From IMG/VR virus record IMGVR_UViG_3300036944_000550, positions 32,536 to 96,535 of that record: DNA of 64,000 nucleotides; one strand, given 5' to 3'. Origin of the DNA: a virus. Below, one piece after another: positions 28,501-35,960 of this stretch. The position numbers and the translations under genes were made by a program. Position 1 is the stretch's first letter. The number at the start of each line of letters is the position of its first letter. The notes below the pieces were generated by a model. The model was not told the DNA's origin and made no database searches. It saw only the letters and a program-made list of their open reading frames with translations.

Positions 28501-28875
28501 ATTTTTTGCTTCGATTTTAGATTCAGCAAAATCTAACTGGGTACCATATTTTTCTTTTGCTGCTTCATAGTATGATTTTCGTGTTTCTAACTTTTCTGGA
28601 CCCTCTGGGCGATCAATTAATGTATTGTCAATATAATCTCTAGCAAGGATACCAAGCCAACTCGCATCAATTAGTTGATTGATTGTTAATCTGTATGCAC
28701 CATACTCGCCACCATCGTGAACCTTCGACCATATATCCTTGCTTCCTGCTACAGGATATTGCTCTTTGATTGCATTCTGGCACGCAATAAGAAGTTTTGA
28801 GATATCTTCTGGAGTCAAACTCCCAATATCTGTGCTAAAACTTTCTAATGTAGTTTCATATGTCATAGTAATCAT
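25555..28875 (-). CDS. gp5 C-terminal-like beta-helix spike fused to M15-like peptidase
   Basis: 1106 residues. N-terminal ~500 residues are helical and then Pro/Ser/Thr-rich. The middle (ILIEGMANVHVAGNCNVI ... MHGKVSMDIHNDVDVNIAGRLSL ...) is the strand-turn repeat of T4 gp5C, the triangular beta-helix needle. The last ~200 residues resemble an M15 D-Ala-D-Ala peptidase: RINSGFRHDTKSAHRYAAVDIQW (His and Asp zinc ligands) and a later WIHIGW (third His). In T4 the needle is part of gp5; here it is separate from the OB-fold/lysozyme polypeptide. Start at 28875 (ATG ATT ACT ATG); the second ATG at 28866 is also possible. Confidence 0.75.
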   Translation of the reverse strand: MITMTYETTLESFSTDIGSLTPEDISKLLIACQNAIKEQYPVAGSKDIWSKVHDGGEYGAYRLTINQLIDASWLGILARDYIDNTLIDRPEGPEKLETRKSYYEAAKEKYGTQLDFAESKIEAKNSAQYYFLTYALTGIPVNVRIETAFDILSNKSYQDEIAYAYLNFIYSLLYNARIINDSTDKDIVAGLLSVALCINYDTAANYANGIIKKDTSGITSKYWYDIGYNSVTATPLEISVAKPDVPVLPPIEGGLAAVENTIGSLVIEYVAAGTDIAGRFLYDGKEIAVSRPVSITSLTAQLDKVIQAAKITGLEEKYQLLQSAKTQIVDSFETDIAPIKKQLNIIDPTITSIFDAAGNTITTTAITNPDGTKTTVVETVNADGTLRTKETTSEKIALEVKPEEPDVSFTPSTQVQNAAVSDQVNTDNSIDTFRSNNQPKNTDVLPASQQDDTKGFKDPTSVYPLRSSVNKPDTNPLATGVNSPQIGKSPKSSSGNRETLSAGASPAARNASRKREVQTAGRNGVTWAQPESPYNAQYPFNKVFGSESGHAMEIDDTPGSERLNWAHRSGTFDEIGPNGTKVTKIVGDGYTILDKNGYILIEGMANVHVAGNCNVIIMSDTNLTMHGKVSMDIHNDVDVNIAGRLSLSVADGIYARNGGLMSLENVGDIDIDSKGNFTTDVTGKFNLTSDAGVNVTSKADTHIKSAGSFFNHSTGDTNLCTDAAIKTKSGAATEIKSGAAVNVEGAGNISLKAPLVTSSPIDTPTLDVTTVNVTTLNAGSTNLRATGTDTGTNGGSTHNLPVAGTTTASVTEPASAAEAVCAVAAPLSTIKTVEKPVSKSVTGKSQYVGGAAAANVSGGSQGVPDNTENDVPDEPDSGTEDCVDKSDPSQPGGPGTAADDGSSAVTGDFGKVPDAIPGCNIFYKTKKPMPALGGGKISGNIQLSDNYVLDDFFSKAFYPRKLSQFISYPRSLKGGSGVISQWDIIQNYRCLCLNILEPLRERYPGFRINSGFRHDTKSAHRYAAVDIQWGFADNRKKMIEIANYIATSLPKCDQILLETASGKTAWIHIGWVLYNGQKRSGTANGTAKLQSNGSTKIISPGKFTPW

Positions 28876-28878
28876 TGG

Positions 28879-29835
28879 TTAAACCTTATACTTGTTTTTA
28901 TAGAAGGCAAATTTATTTTTTCTGTCGGGGAGTCCAGTATCACCACCATTGATCTGTTGTGTTACATAATTGATATCATTCCATTTATTATTTTTACCAA
29001 TTTTTGCTCTTTCCTTATTGAAATACCAAATAATAAGTTCTGCAGCAATTTCTTTTTGCGCAACTAACTCTGGGTTATTTACTAAATCTTTTCCAATGTA
29101 TTTTCCTGCGTTTCTGTAAGCAGATTTCCATGTGTGCTGTAGAAATCCTCTTCCTCTATATTTTGAACCATCGCCTGCAGTAGTATTACCATACTGTCTG
29201 GCTCTGGTAGGATTATCTCCAGTGATATCATATTTTAGAAAATAACTTTCTTTTCCTACTTCTTTTAATTTTCTAAAACCGCCTGTTTCATGATTACATT
29301 GTGCCATAATCATCGCCTTGGCGATTGGAGTATACCCATTTATTTTTTTGCCATTAAGATCTAACCAAGCTTCTAACCAAGACTCTACATTTTTTGCGTC
29401 GCCAGAAGGTTGAACCACATCACCAATATCACCACCAGAATCAGAGTTCCCGCTACCTGTTGCAGCATCACCAGAAGATCCAGATCCTTCGCTCGGAGAA
29501 CAATCATTTGAATTTAATCCTCCTGGAATAGCACCAACTGTTCCAAAAAACATAGGGTGCTGTCCATTCTCACCGTCAGCAAAAAATCCAACTACCCATG
29601 AACCTTCGACTGCACCTGTAGGAGACCATCCAACACCCGAAGTTCCTGCTGAGTTGGCAGGCATTATTGGCATCGCCCAAGGAAGTTCTTCCGTTGGTAA
29701 ACCAATATTATCTTCTGTGTGGTAACCAATAATTCTTACACGACATCTACCCAAACGTAATGGATCGTTGCGATCTTCGACAACCCCAAACCACCAATAG
29801 AAGTTTGCATTATTATTAGATGTAATATTATCCAT
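28879..29835 (-). CDS. 5: gp5-like OB-fold protein with GH19-like lysozyme domain
   Basis: 318 residues. Residues 1-105 match the gp5 N-terminal OB domain (FGVVEDRNDPLRLGRCRVRIIGYH ... GSWVVGFFADGENGQHPMFFGTVG). A Ser/Gly linker (110-145) follows. Residues 150-318 look like GH19 chitinase/lysozyme: AQCNHETGGF (catalytic Glu183), KYRGRGFLQHTWKSAYRNAG, VTQQINGG. T4 gp5 carries a GH24 lysozyme here, so the enzyme class has been exchanged. Acts at the tip of the tail tube to breach peptidoglycan. Overlaps the gp27-like gene upstream by 8 nt and is followed by the needle gene. Confidence 0.8.
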   Translation of the reverse strand: MDNITSNNNANFYWWFGVVEDRNDPLRLGRCRVRIIGYHTEDNIGLPTEELPWAMPIMPANSAGTSGVGWSPTGAVEGSWVVGFFADGENGQHPMFFGTVGAIPGGLNSNDCSPSEGSGSSGDAATGSGNSDSGGDIGDVVQPSGDAKNVESWLEAWLDLNGKKINGYTPIAKAMIMAQCNHETGGFRKLKEVGKESYFLKYDITGDNPTRARQYGNTTAGDGSKYRGRGFLQHTWKSAYRNAGKYIGKDLVNNPELVAQKEIAAELIIWYFNKERAKIGKNNKWNDINYVTQQINGGDTGLPDRKNKFAFYKNKYKV

Positions 29836-31411
29836 TGTTCACTTCTTCCACTTCATAAATTTCTTGCGCATACGAATCTTTGGAAATCTCTAAAAACATT
29901 GTATGTCTTAACGGAGATATTTGATGATGTATTGCAGTTATCATATAAATTCCTGATACAAATTTATCCCATATTAATGCTTCGGAATCATCTTTAGTCT
30001 TTTCGCCGACTGATGGATAGTACAAGTTAATTAATCTACCAACTTCGGCATCTGTTCTCCCAGGAACTGTTATTTGCATTCGCAACGTAGTTAAATCCAT
30101 TAGAGAACTATTTCTTTGTGAAATAAAATTCTCTGGGTGTAAATCAACCGAATCCTCAGTTGAATCTAACACTCCAGGATTTACCGTAGATACGAATGGT
30201 TTATTATCTGAAGAGCGCAAAACATTAATTGGAAAAATCATTTTGTATTTTTTAGATGAATTTTCAGTTTCGGTATCCAAAGAATATTTACCTGTTGTCA
30301 CATCATACGTTCCATCTTCCATGTGAGCATATTCTCTATAGTTAAACCCATGATCATAATAGTATGACTTGTAATCTTTCTTAACCATATCAAAAGAATG
30401 CACAGTACTAGCAAAATGCCCTAAGTCTTGACTTTGAATTATATCTAAATTTGTAATAAATTCTAGTGCCTCGATTGTTTGAAATCCTTTGGTCAACGAG
30501 GAAACTCTATCAAGATTCTGCAGATTAGTATTATATACGAACGCTGAATATATGTCACCGTTTTCTAACTGATTTGCTACAAGACTTTCTATTGATGCAA
30601 AATAAAACGCTTTCGTTGTTTCAAAGAATAAAAATGTTGGAGATTTATGTTTTAGACCAATTGATCGTTTCGCTAACCAATTTAAGCACTGGATTGGTGT
30701 CCACATAGGAGATACAAATGTTATATGCGAATCGTGTGGTGTATCTGCGATAAAGAATTCTGTTAATGCTGTTTCAGTAGAAATTTGTACTCCATCAACT
30801 GTTTGATTGTTGGCAATTCCAGATTCCTCAGAACCTGCACTATCTGCGATATTTTTATTTGTAAAAAATCGTGGCGATTTCATGTTCTCCGTGAAAATCT
30901 CAGCAGCAATTTCGTCAGTTGTTCCTTCAAATTTTTTACATACTTTAGTTACATTATCTGAAGATGCTTCAAGCGAGCAAAAAAACAATTCATAATATTG
31001 CTCTCTGTCATTATTCAGTTTACGATTCTTTACTGAATACACCGAGAAAGATTTCTGAATCTTATTGATTGGATCGAAGGTTCCGAGATTACTTGTCGTG
31101 TTTCCGCCCAACCCTCCCCATGGAGTTTGAATATCAACAGTAAGAATTTCATCACCAACAATAGGCAATCTTCCAATAAGGTTAAGAGAGTCGCGTATAA
31201 CTACGGAACCATTTAGTGTCGGGGAAAAAATATCTTCATATAAATTTATTTCCATCATAAATGGTTTTAAATCTAATGGTTGCTCTGCAGAGATCACAGT
31301 CAAGTCAAGTGATGTAATAATTACATCTCCTGGTTTTGCCAATGTATCACTGACTGCTGTTGTCTTTTTAGATGATACAGATTTACTTGGATCTGCTGTT
31401 GGTTCTACCAT
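29828..31411 (-). CDS. 27: baseplate hub protein gp27-like
   Basis: 527 residues (T4 gp27: 391). LDLTVISAEQPLDLKPFMMEINLYEDIFSPTLNGSVVIRDSLNLIGRLPIVGDEILTVDI is the typical hub start with two tube-like domains. FFIADTPHDSHITFVSPMWTPIQCLNWLAKRSIG is conserved in hub proteins of marine T4-like phages. The C-terminal half includes DLTTLRMQITVPGRTDAEVGRLINLYYPS. gp27 trimers link the tail tube to the gp5 spike, and the gene sits beside gp5 here. The extra N-terminal Ser/Lys-rich 30 residues are unusual. Confidence 0.75.
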   Translation of the reverse strand: MVEPTADPSKSVSSKKTTAVSDTLAKPGDVIITSLDLTVISAEQPLDLKPFMMEINLYEDIFSPTLNGSVVIRDSLNLIGRLPIVGDEILTVDIQTPWGGLGGNTTSNLGTFDPINKIQKSFSVYSVKNRKLNNDREQYYELFFCSLEASSDNVTKVCKKFEGTTDEIAAEIFTENMKSPRFFTNKNIADSAGSEESGIANNQTVDGVQISTETALTEFFIADTPHDSHITFVSPMWTPIQCLNWLAKRSIGLKHKSPTFLFFETTKAFYFASIESLVANQLENGDIYSAFVYNTNLQNLDRVSSLTKGFQTIEALEFITNLDIIQSQDLGHFASTVHSFDMVKKDYKSYYYDHGFNYREYAHMEDGTYDVTTGKYSLDTETENSSKKYKMIFPINVLRSSDNKPFVSTVNPGVLDSTEDSVDLHPENFISQRNSSLMDLTTLRMQITVPGRTDAEVGRLINLYYPSVGEKTKDDSEALIWDKFVSGIYMITAIHHQISPLRHTMFLEISKDSYAQEIYEVEEVNNG

Positions 31412-31417
31412 TATTAA

Positions 31418-31930
31418 TTACCTACTAATCAAACTCGAGTATAGAGATACGAATTCTGCCAAATATTTTGGATCCAACATCTTTATTTCTCGTTTTGTAT
31501 TATTTAGTTCTTCTTCATACTGATAATTAGAAACAACATTAATTACCCCATTTGCTAAATCTGTAGCATTATAATCCACAATCAATGGTGGATTATCTGT
31601 TGTTCTGTAATGATGAGGTAAGTAAATTCCAGTTTCACCATATTTCTTTTTGCAATATGCGATTAAATCTGAATCGCTTATCGGCCATTCTTTACGCACA
31701 TCAACAATTTCATTTATGGTTATTATTACCCAATGATACTCTGGGTTATCATAAAACTTATCGGAAACTTGTTCGATCGTAAAACCGTCAGGAACAGTAA
31801 TTGTTTGTAATAACACAATATTATTTTTGAATTTATTAAGTGAGATTCTACGAAATATATCAGTTACAAGTGTTGCTGTGTTTGGTGTGATAGTATTGAC
31901 TATCAATTTTGGGAACATAGAAAAAAACAT
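31418..31930 (-). CDS. 53: baseplate wedge protein gp53
   Basis: About 170 residues from the ATG at 31930 (MFFSMFPKLIVN); an earlier in-frame start at 31948 would overlap gp48. DIFRRISLNKFKNNIVLLQTITVPDGFTIEQVSDKFYDNPEYHWVIITINEIVDVRKEWP is the conserved gp53 core with the LysM-like fold. gp53 caps the wedge-hub joint with gp25. Two-base gap from gp48 upstream and six-base spacing to the hub gene downstream. Confidence 0.85.
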   Translation of the reverse strand: MFFSMFPKLIVNTITPNTATLVTDIFRRISLNKFKNNIVLLQTITVPDGFTIEQVSDKFYDNPEYHWVIITINEIVDVRKEWPISDSDLIAYCKKKYGETGIYLPHHYRTTDNPPLIVDYNATDLANGVINVVSNYQYEEELNNTKREIKMLDPKYLAEFVSLYSSLISR

Positions 31931-31931
31931 A

Positions 31932-33176
31932 TTAGTATCCCTTCTCAATTCTGTCAGTAGTCAGAGTTTCCAATTCAGAGAATTGTAATCTAACAAATGC
32001 TTCAGTCGGGCAACCATTTGAGAATGTAGTAAAACCTTCTGCACCATAATCAATAACCATATCTGTCAGTACACAGTTTGATATTTTTCTAACATATGTG
32101 TTTTCAGCGCCATTGTGATAATAGATTATCATAAATTCTGATGGATACGTTAGGAAAAGTCCATTCGGACTCATGGTTGGATGCATGTGCATTGTAAATA
32201 ATTCGAGTATACCAGATTTTCCACCTGGACGACCAAAAACCATTTCTGCCTCGTCAGCATTTCTCGGCGCAAATCTATAGTCAAACGAGAATTTTCTAAA
32301 TCCCATAGATCTAAATAATTGCTCCTTGTATGGATTTTCTACTTTCTTAGAAGTTGCTTCAAGAGCATTAGTAAATTGATCAAATCCAGCAATATTTGCG
32401 ATTCGTCCTGCCTTTCTTACGAGAAAATCAGCAGTTTCTGATCCTTCTGTAACCAATCCAGATAATGACGCTTTTCCTGAAGCTAGACCACCGACGAGTG
32501 CACCAAGATCTGCTGTCTCATAGTTTGCATTATACCCTGATCCAATTTTTTCTGGTATATGAAGAATAATTTCGTCGCTACCAATTACTAGGCGTTGTTC
32601 TCCAGCGATACCACTAGCAGCAACACCTGCTGCAGCGCCCACACCAGCACCAATGATTACTCCACCAAGTCCTGCTGCCAATTTAGTAGCAATAGAAACT
32701 GGTCCGCCTGTTACATTTGGATTCGGATTTACTGTATTACCACCATTTGCCTTTAAACGATTGCCGAGAGATGTTGCGGCACCAATTCCAGCAGCTGCTC
32801 CCAACCCTGCACCAATAATTGCACCTGCTGCTCCCACTGCCACTTTACCATTTTCTGGATCAACTCTATTTTGGTCCGTCTGGTCGAAAATTTTTCCACC
32901 ACCACTTGCCAATAATTCTTTACCTCGTTTTGTTCCTTCACGAACAAGAGGGTAGAAAACAACATAGTGTGGAAACTCTTCAGATTCCCCAATATCTATC
33001 GGGTAACGACGTTGTCCATCTACGTCTCGTGGTGTTTCTAGAAAATTAACAGGCGCAGTTCCTCTGCTAAACCGACTTTCTTTTTTTGGTTCTGGTGCTG
33101 TAGTTGCAGCAGCAGGTGCAGTTGTTCCTGGAGCAGGAGTTTGCGTAGGGGCTGCGGGTGCAGGAGTTAATGCCAT
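31932..33176 (-). CDS. 48: baseplate tail-tube cap gp48
   Basis: 414 residues (T4 gp48: 364). A Pro/Ala-rich N-terminal 35 residues, then FLETPRDVDGQRRYPIDIGESEEFPHYVVFYPLV. Two Gly/Ala-rich stretches (AVGAAGAIIGAGLGAAAGIGAA and a second around residue 170) look membrane-active, as in other gp48 proteins. The C-terminal RSMGFRKFSFDYRFAPRNADEAEMVFG and MHMHPTMSPNGLFLTYPSEFMI are the tube-like gp48 core. It forms the platform on which the tail tube starts. First gene of the long - strand baseplate operon, behind a late promoter at 33213. Confidence 0.85.
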   Translation of the reverse strand: MALTPAPAAPTQTPAPGTTAPAAATTAPEPKKESRFSRGTAPVNFLETPRDVDGQRRYPIDIGESEEFPHYVVFYPLVREGTKRGKELLASGGGKIFDQTDQNRVDPENGKVAVGAAGAIIGAGLGAAAGIGAATSLGNRLKANGGNTVNPNPNVTGGPVSIATKLAAGLGGVIIGAGVGAAAGVAASGIAGEQRLVIGSDEIILHIPEKIGSGYNANYETADLGALVGGLASGKASLSGLVTEGSETADFLVRKAGRIANIAGFDQFTNALEATSKKVENPYKEQLFRSMGFRKFSFDYRFAPRNADEAEMVFGRPGGKSGILELFTMHMHPTMSPNGLFLTYPSEFMIIYYHNGAENTYVRKISNCVLTDMVIDYGAEGFTTFSNGCPTEAFVRLQFSELETLTTDRIEKGY

Positions 33177-33180
33177 CTAG

Positions 33181-33188
33181 AATAAATA
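33181..33188 (+). promoter_or_regulatory. possible late promoter box for the gp4 operon
   Basis: AATAAATA, one mismatch from TATAAATA, on the + strand 31 nt before gp4. It faces away from the - strand box at 33213-33220, so the two operons would diverge from a 43-bp gap. Confidence 0.4.
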
Positions 33189-33212
33189 TCCTATTAAGTA
33201 TAGAGTTTGGAA

Positions 33213-33220
33213 TATTTATA
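33213..33220 (-). promoter_or_regulatory. T4-type late promoter for the baseplate operon
   Basis: Exact TATAAATA on the - strand, 36 nt upstream of gp48, followed by an AGGATAT ribosome site before ATG. Intergenic and correctly oriented. Confidence 0.75.
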
Positions 33221-33678
33221 TGAGTTATGGTAAGGAATCTTTGAAAGGTCTGTATAAAATACAGTATCCAAAGAAATATATTGGCAATCCAAACAATATT
33301 GTTTATCGCTCCAGTTGGGAACTAAAATTCATGAAGTGGTGTGATAATAACGACAACATATTAGAATGGGGATCTGAAGAGTTACCCATTCCATATATCT
33401 CTCCTTTAGATAATCGAGTACATAGATATTTCGTGGATTTTTATATCAAGGTTCAAGAAAAAAGTGGTGTTACAAAGAAGTATCTGGTGGAGGTTAAACC
33501 GCAGAAGTTTACTAAAGAACCCAAAGTGCCTGCTAGAAAAACAAAGAAGTTTCTACAGGAAGTTATGCAATGGGGTGTAAACCAAGCAAAGTGGAAATTT
33601 GCTACTGAGTTTTGTGAAGATAGAGGATGGAAATTTATCATCTTAACCGAAAAAGAGTTGGGAATCCGTAATAAATAA
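33220..33678 (+). CDS. 4: head completion protein gp4
   Basis: 152 residues, the size of T4 gp4 (150). IVYRSSWELKFMKWCDNNDNILEWGSEELPIPYISPLDNRVHRYFVDFYI ... KYLVEVKPQ is the gp4/gp50 family, which carries a nuclease-like core (E...D...ExK). Needed for head-tail joining after packaging. Start at the ATG at 33220; GTTATGG follows. First gene of a + strand run of tail genes. Divergent from gp48. Confidence 0.9.
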   Translation: MSYGKESLKGLYKIQYPKKYIGNPNNIVYRSSWELKFMKWCDNNDNILEWGSEELPIPYISPLDNRVHRYFVDFYIKVQEKSGVTKKYLVEVKPQKFTKEPKVPARKTKKFLQEVMQWGVNQAKWKFATEFCEDRGWKFIILTEKELGIRNK

Positions 33679-33692
33679 GAAGGAGAATATCT

Positions 33693-33848
33693 ATGGCAAA
33701 AGCAAGTAGCGGAAATAACAAGATTTCCTTTACCAATCAGAAAAAAGGCAAGACCACAATTGGTGGTAGTGCTTCTTCGATAAAGTTTTCGACCATGAAT
33801 AAACGCAAACGTGCGAACTATAAAGCATACAGAGGACAAGGTAGGTAA
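33693..33848 (+). CDS. small basic protein, 51 residues
   Basis: ATG at 33693 preceded by a strong ribosome site (AAGGAG). Translation MAKASSGNNKISFT...KRANYKAYRGQGR, very rich in Lys/Arg/Ser/Thr/Asn with a GxGR end. Stop TAA is followed directly by the TTG start of the next gene. The basic low-complexity make-up suggests nucleic-acid contact, perhaps in DNA-end protection or head closure given the gp4 neighbour (inference). Confidence 0.7.
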   Translation: MAKASSGNNKISFTNQKKGKTTIGGSASSIKFSTMNKRKRANYKAYRGQGR

Positions 33849-34421
33849 TTGGCAAATCCGTTTCAGAGACTTCGCGCCAAGGCAGGTGATGGACAAAAGT
33901 CCATGGATTGGTACATGAACAATGTGAAAAACCTCGTTGGCGCGAGGTTGTCTCAGAGCAGCGTAATGAAATCAGATATTGGCGAATTAAACTCCAATAT
34001 CGAGATTGGTTCAATGTATATGTATTTCTATGATCCAAAGTTAAAGGAAGAACTTCCTTTCTATGATACCTTTCCGCTGGTACTACCATTTGGTCCAGCA
34101 AAAGGCGGATTCTATGGAATCAATTTACATTACCTGCCTTACCTGCTGCGAGCACAAGTTCTTGGTGAGTTGTTAGATTATAAAACAACCAAGACATATT
34201 CTGAAACAACAAAGTTACGTATGTCATATAATCTATTAAATAACTTGAAGAATGCGAATGAAGTCAAACCATGTATCAAACATTATCTGACCAACCATGT
34301 TAACTCGCGATTCTTGAAAGTCAATCCTGAAGATTGGCAGGCAGCAATATTCTTACCAATCGAGAACTTTGTGGGTGCCACAAAGGAACAGGTATTTAGA
34401 GATTCTAGGAGCAAATTCTAA
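33849..34421 (+). CDS. tail/packaging protein, possible gp2-like DNA-end protector
   Basis: 190 residues; start is TTG at 33849 immediately after the upstream stop, since the next ATG would remove the conserved N-terminus. IEIGSMYMYFYDPKLKEELPFYDTFPLVLPFG and GGFYGINLHYLPYLLRAQVLGELLDYK form a core conserved in marine T4-like phages. In T4, gene 2 lies near gene 4, and this gene occupies that position. I am not certain that the family is gp2; a tail-completion role is the alternative. Overlaps the next ATG by one base (TAATG). Confidence 0.5.
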   Translation: MANPFQRLRAKAGDGQKSMDWYMNNVKNLVGARLSQSSVMKSDIGELNSNIEIGSMYMYFYDPKLKEELPFYDTFPLVLPFGPAKGGFYGINLHYLPYLLRAQVLGELLDYKTTKTYSETTKLRMSYNLLNNLKNANEVKPCIKHYLTNHVNSRFLKVNPEDWQAAIFLPIENFVGATKEQVFRDSRSKF

Positions 34422-35089
34422 TGGCGAGACCAACATATCATAACATAAATGATTTTTTATCTCAGATTAGAAAAACTGATCTCGCGAGATCAAGTCGATT
34501 TGAAGCAATGTTTATCCCACCTTCTTTCATGCGCGATCACAGAACAAGTCAAGGAATATCACCAAAATTAATTTCTATGATGGTTGAAGATGCAATGTTC
34601 CCAGGAATGTTAGTTGGAACTAGACCATTAAGAATAAACAATCTAAATGAACAACGTGCAAATGCTATTGATTTTGGTGGAGATTCTATTACGTTTACGT
34701 TTTTGTGTGACACATCTTGGACAGCAAAAGATTTCTTCGGAGACTGGATGCGCAAAATTATCAATCCATACTCGAGATATGTAAGTTACCCAGATGATTA
34801 CTATTCAGAAATTGATCTGGTATCTCTTAACAATGAAGACAACGTTATTGCTCATTGGAAAATTTATGATGCATTTCCTAGATCTATCGCGCCCATAACT
34901 GTTTCCGCGACCAATTCAGAAGTTCTTAGACTGCCTGTAACTTTCGCATATAAGAGATGGGAAGTAATAAGCGCATATACACCAGAGGGTGTAGAATATA
35001 GGAATTTGACTGAATTAGATAATGCTGACAACGCTGATCAGTTTATCAATGAAGTTGAAAATGACATCCCACAATTTGAAGACATTTAA
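34421..35089 (+). CDS. tail-tube initiator-like protein (gp54/gp19 fold)
   Basis: 222 residues. INDFLSQIRKTDLARSSRFEAMFIPPSF and DFGGDSITFTFLCDTSWTAKDFFGDWMRKIINPYSRYVSYPDDYYSEIDLVSL followed by AHWKIYDAFPRSIAPITVSATNSEVLRLPVTFAYKRWEV is the tail-tube fold pattern shared by T4 gp19, gp54 and gp48. It is longer than gp19 (163) and shorter than gp54 (320). The position before gp26 and the tape measure suggests the gp54 role, starting the tube on gp48. Confidence 0.65.
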   Translation: MARPTYHNINDFLSQIRKTDLARSSRFEAMFIPPSFMRDHRTSQGISPKLISMMVEDAMFPGMLVGTRPLRINNLNEQRANAIDFGGDSITFTFLCDTSWTAKDFFGDWMRKIINPYSRYVSYPDDYYSEIDLVSLNNEDNVIAHWKIYDAFPRSIAPITVSATNSEVLRLPVTFAYKRWEVISAYTPEGVEYRNLTELDNADNADQFINEVENDIPQFEDI

Positions 35090-35106
35090 ATAATTTGGAG
35101 TAAATT

Positions 35107-35793
35107 ATGGCATTACCTACAATATCAGTACCGACATTTGATGTTGAAGTATATTCAACAAAACAAAAGGTATCTATGAGACCATTTCTCGTGAGAGAGG
35201 AAAAGATTTTGATTCTAGCAGCGGAATCAAATCAACGAGCAGATATGATTCGATCCATGCAGCAAGTTATCAATTCCTGCTCTGATGGTAAAATTGATGC
35301 AGAGAAATTACCATTCTTTGACATACAGAACATCTTTATTAGATTGCGCTCGCAGTCTATTGGTAGAGATTCAGAGTTCAATTTGATTTGCGGCGAATGC
35401 GGGCACAAGACTCCAACTATTTTGGATCTGGATCAGATTGAGTTGCAGACAAATCCTGACCACAAAAATAAAATTATGATCACTGACGATATTGGTGTTA
35501 TCATGAAATATCCAACTGCAGAAGTTTTGGTTGATGATGACTTGCCTGTATTTGATTTAGTTGTGTCATGTATTGATAAAGTGTTTACGCAAGATGAAAT
35601 ACATGATGCAAAGGATCAAACTACTGAAGAAATCGCAGAGTTTATCGAAGGATTAACAACCGAACAGTTTGATAAGATCGTAGAATTCTTTATCACTTCA
35701 CCGAAAATTTTCCACAATATCGAGTATACATGTTCGAAATGTGAAACTGAGAACACGGTGGTCGTGGAAGGTGTTGAAAATTTTTTCGGATAA
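35107..35793 (+). CDS. 26: baseplate hub chaperone gp26
   Basis: 228 residues (T4 gp26: 208). FDVEVYSTKQKVSMRPFLVREEKILILAAES and a CGECGHKT / CSKCETEN pair of CxxC knuckles are the T4-type base-plate protein family. The ending VENFFG-stop overlies two slippery heptamers (35778-35787), and the -1 frame stays open into the gp51-like ORF. The pair sits just before the tape-measure-like gene, exactly where tail assembly chaperones G/GT lie in other phages. Ribosome site TTGGAG upstream. Confidence 0.85.
   Translation: MALPTISVPTFDVEVYSTKQKVSMRPFLVREEKILILAAESNQRADMIRSMQQVINSCSDGKIDAEKLPFFDIQNIFIRLRSQSIGRDSEFNLICGECGHKTPTILDLDQIELQTNPDHKNKIMITDDIGVIMKYPTAEVLVDDDLPVFDLVVSCIDKVFTQDEIHDAKDQTTEEIAEFIEGLTTEQFDKIVEFFITSPKIFHNIEYTCSKCETENTVVVEGVENFFG
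35778..35787 (+). promoter_or_regulatory. predicted -1 ribosomal frameshift site
   Basis: Codons at the end of gp26 read GAA AAT TTT TTC GGA TAA. Both A AAT TTT (35778-35784) and T TTT TTC (35781-35787) fit the X XXY YYZ rule. A -1 slip enters the frame of the gp51-like ORF with no stop until 35958. The product would be about 284 residues. Confidence 0.75.
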
Positions 35794-35960
35794 CCCTTTC
35801 TCATGATAACTTAATGAATTTCTATAAAATCAACTTTATTTTAATGCATGAACATAAATATAGTTTGACTGAATTAGAGAATATGATGCCGTGGGAGAGG
35901 GAAGTTTACATAGGGATGCTAATGGCGCATCTTAAAAAGAAAGCAGAGAATCAGGATTAA
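35787..35960 (+). CDS. 51: gp51-like tail assembly chaperone ORF, expressed as gp26 -1 frame extension
   Basis: In the -1 frame gp26 continues FFRITLSHDNLMNFYKINF..., then a helical block with MHEHKYSLTELENMMPWEREVY and ALKK-type charged end, the gp51/hub-catalyst signature of marine T4-like phages. A free start at ATG 35814 would give 48 residues but has no Shine-Dalgarno sequence, favouring the frameshift. Stop TAA overlaps the next ATG (TAATG). Likely a tape-measure chaperone together with gp26. Confidence 0.7.
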   Translation, partial: RITLSHDNLMNFYKINFILMHEHKYSLTELENMMPWEREVYIGMLMAHLKKKAENQD

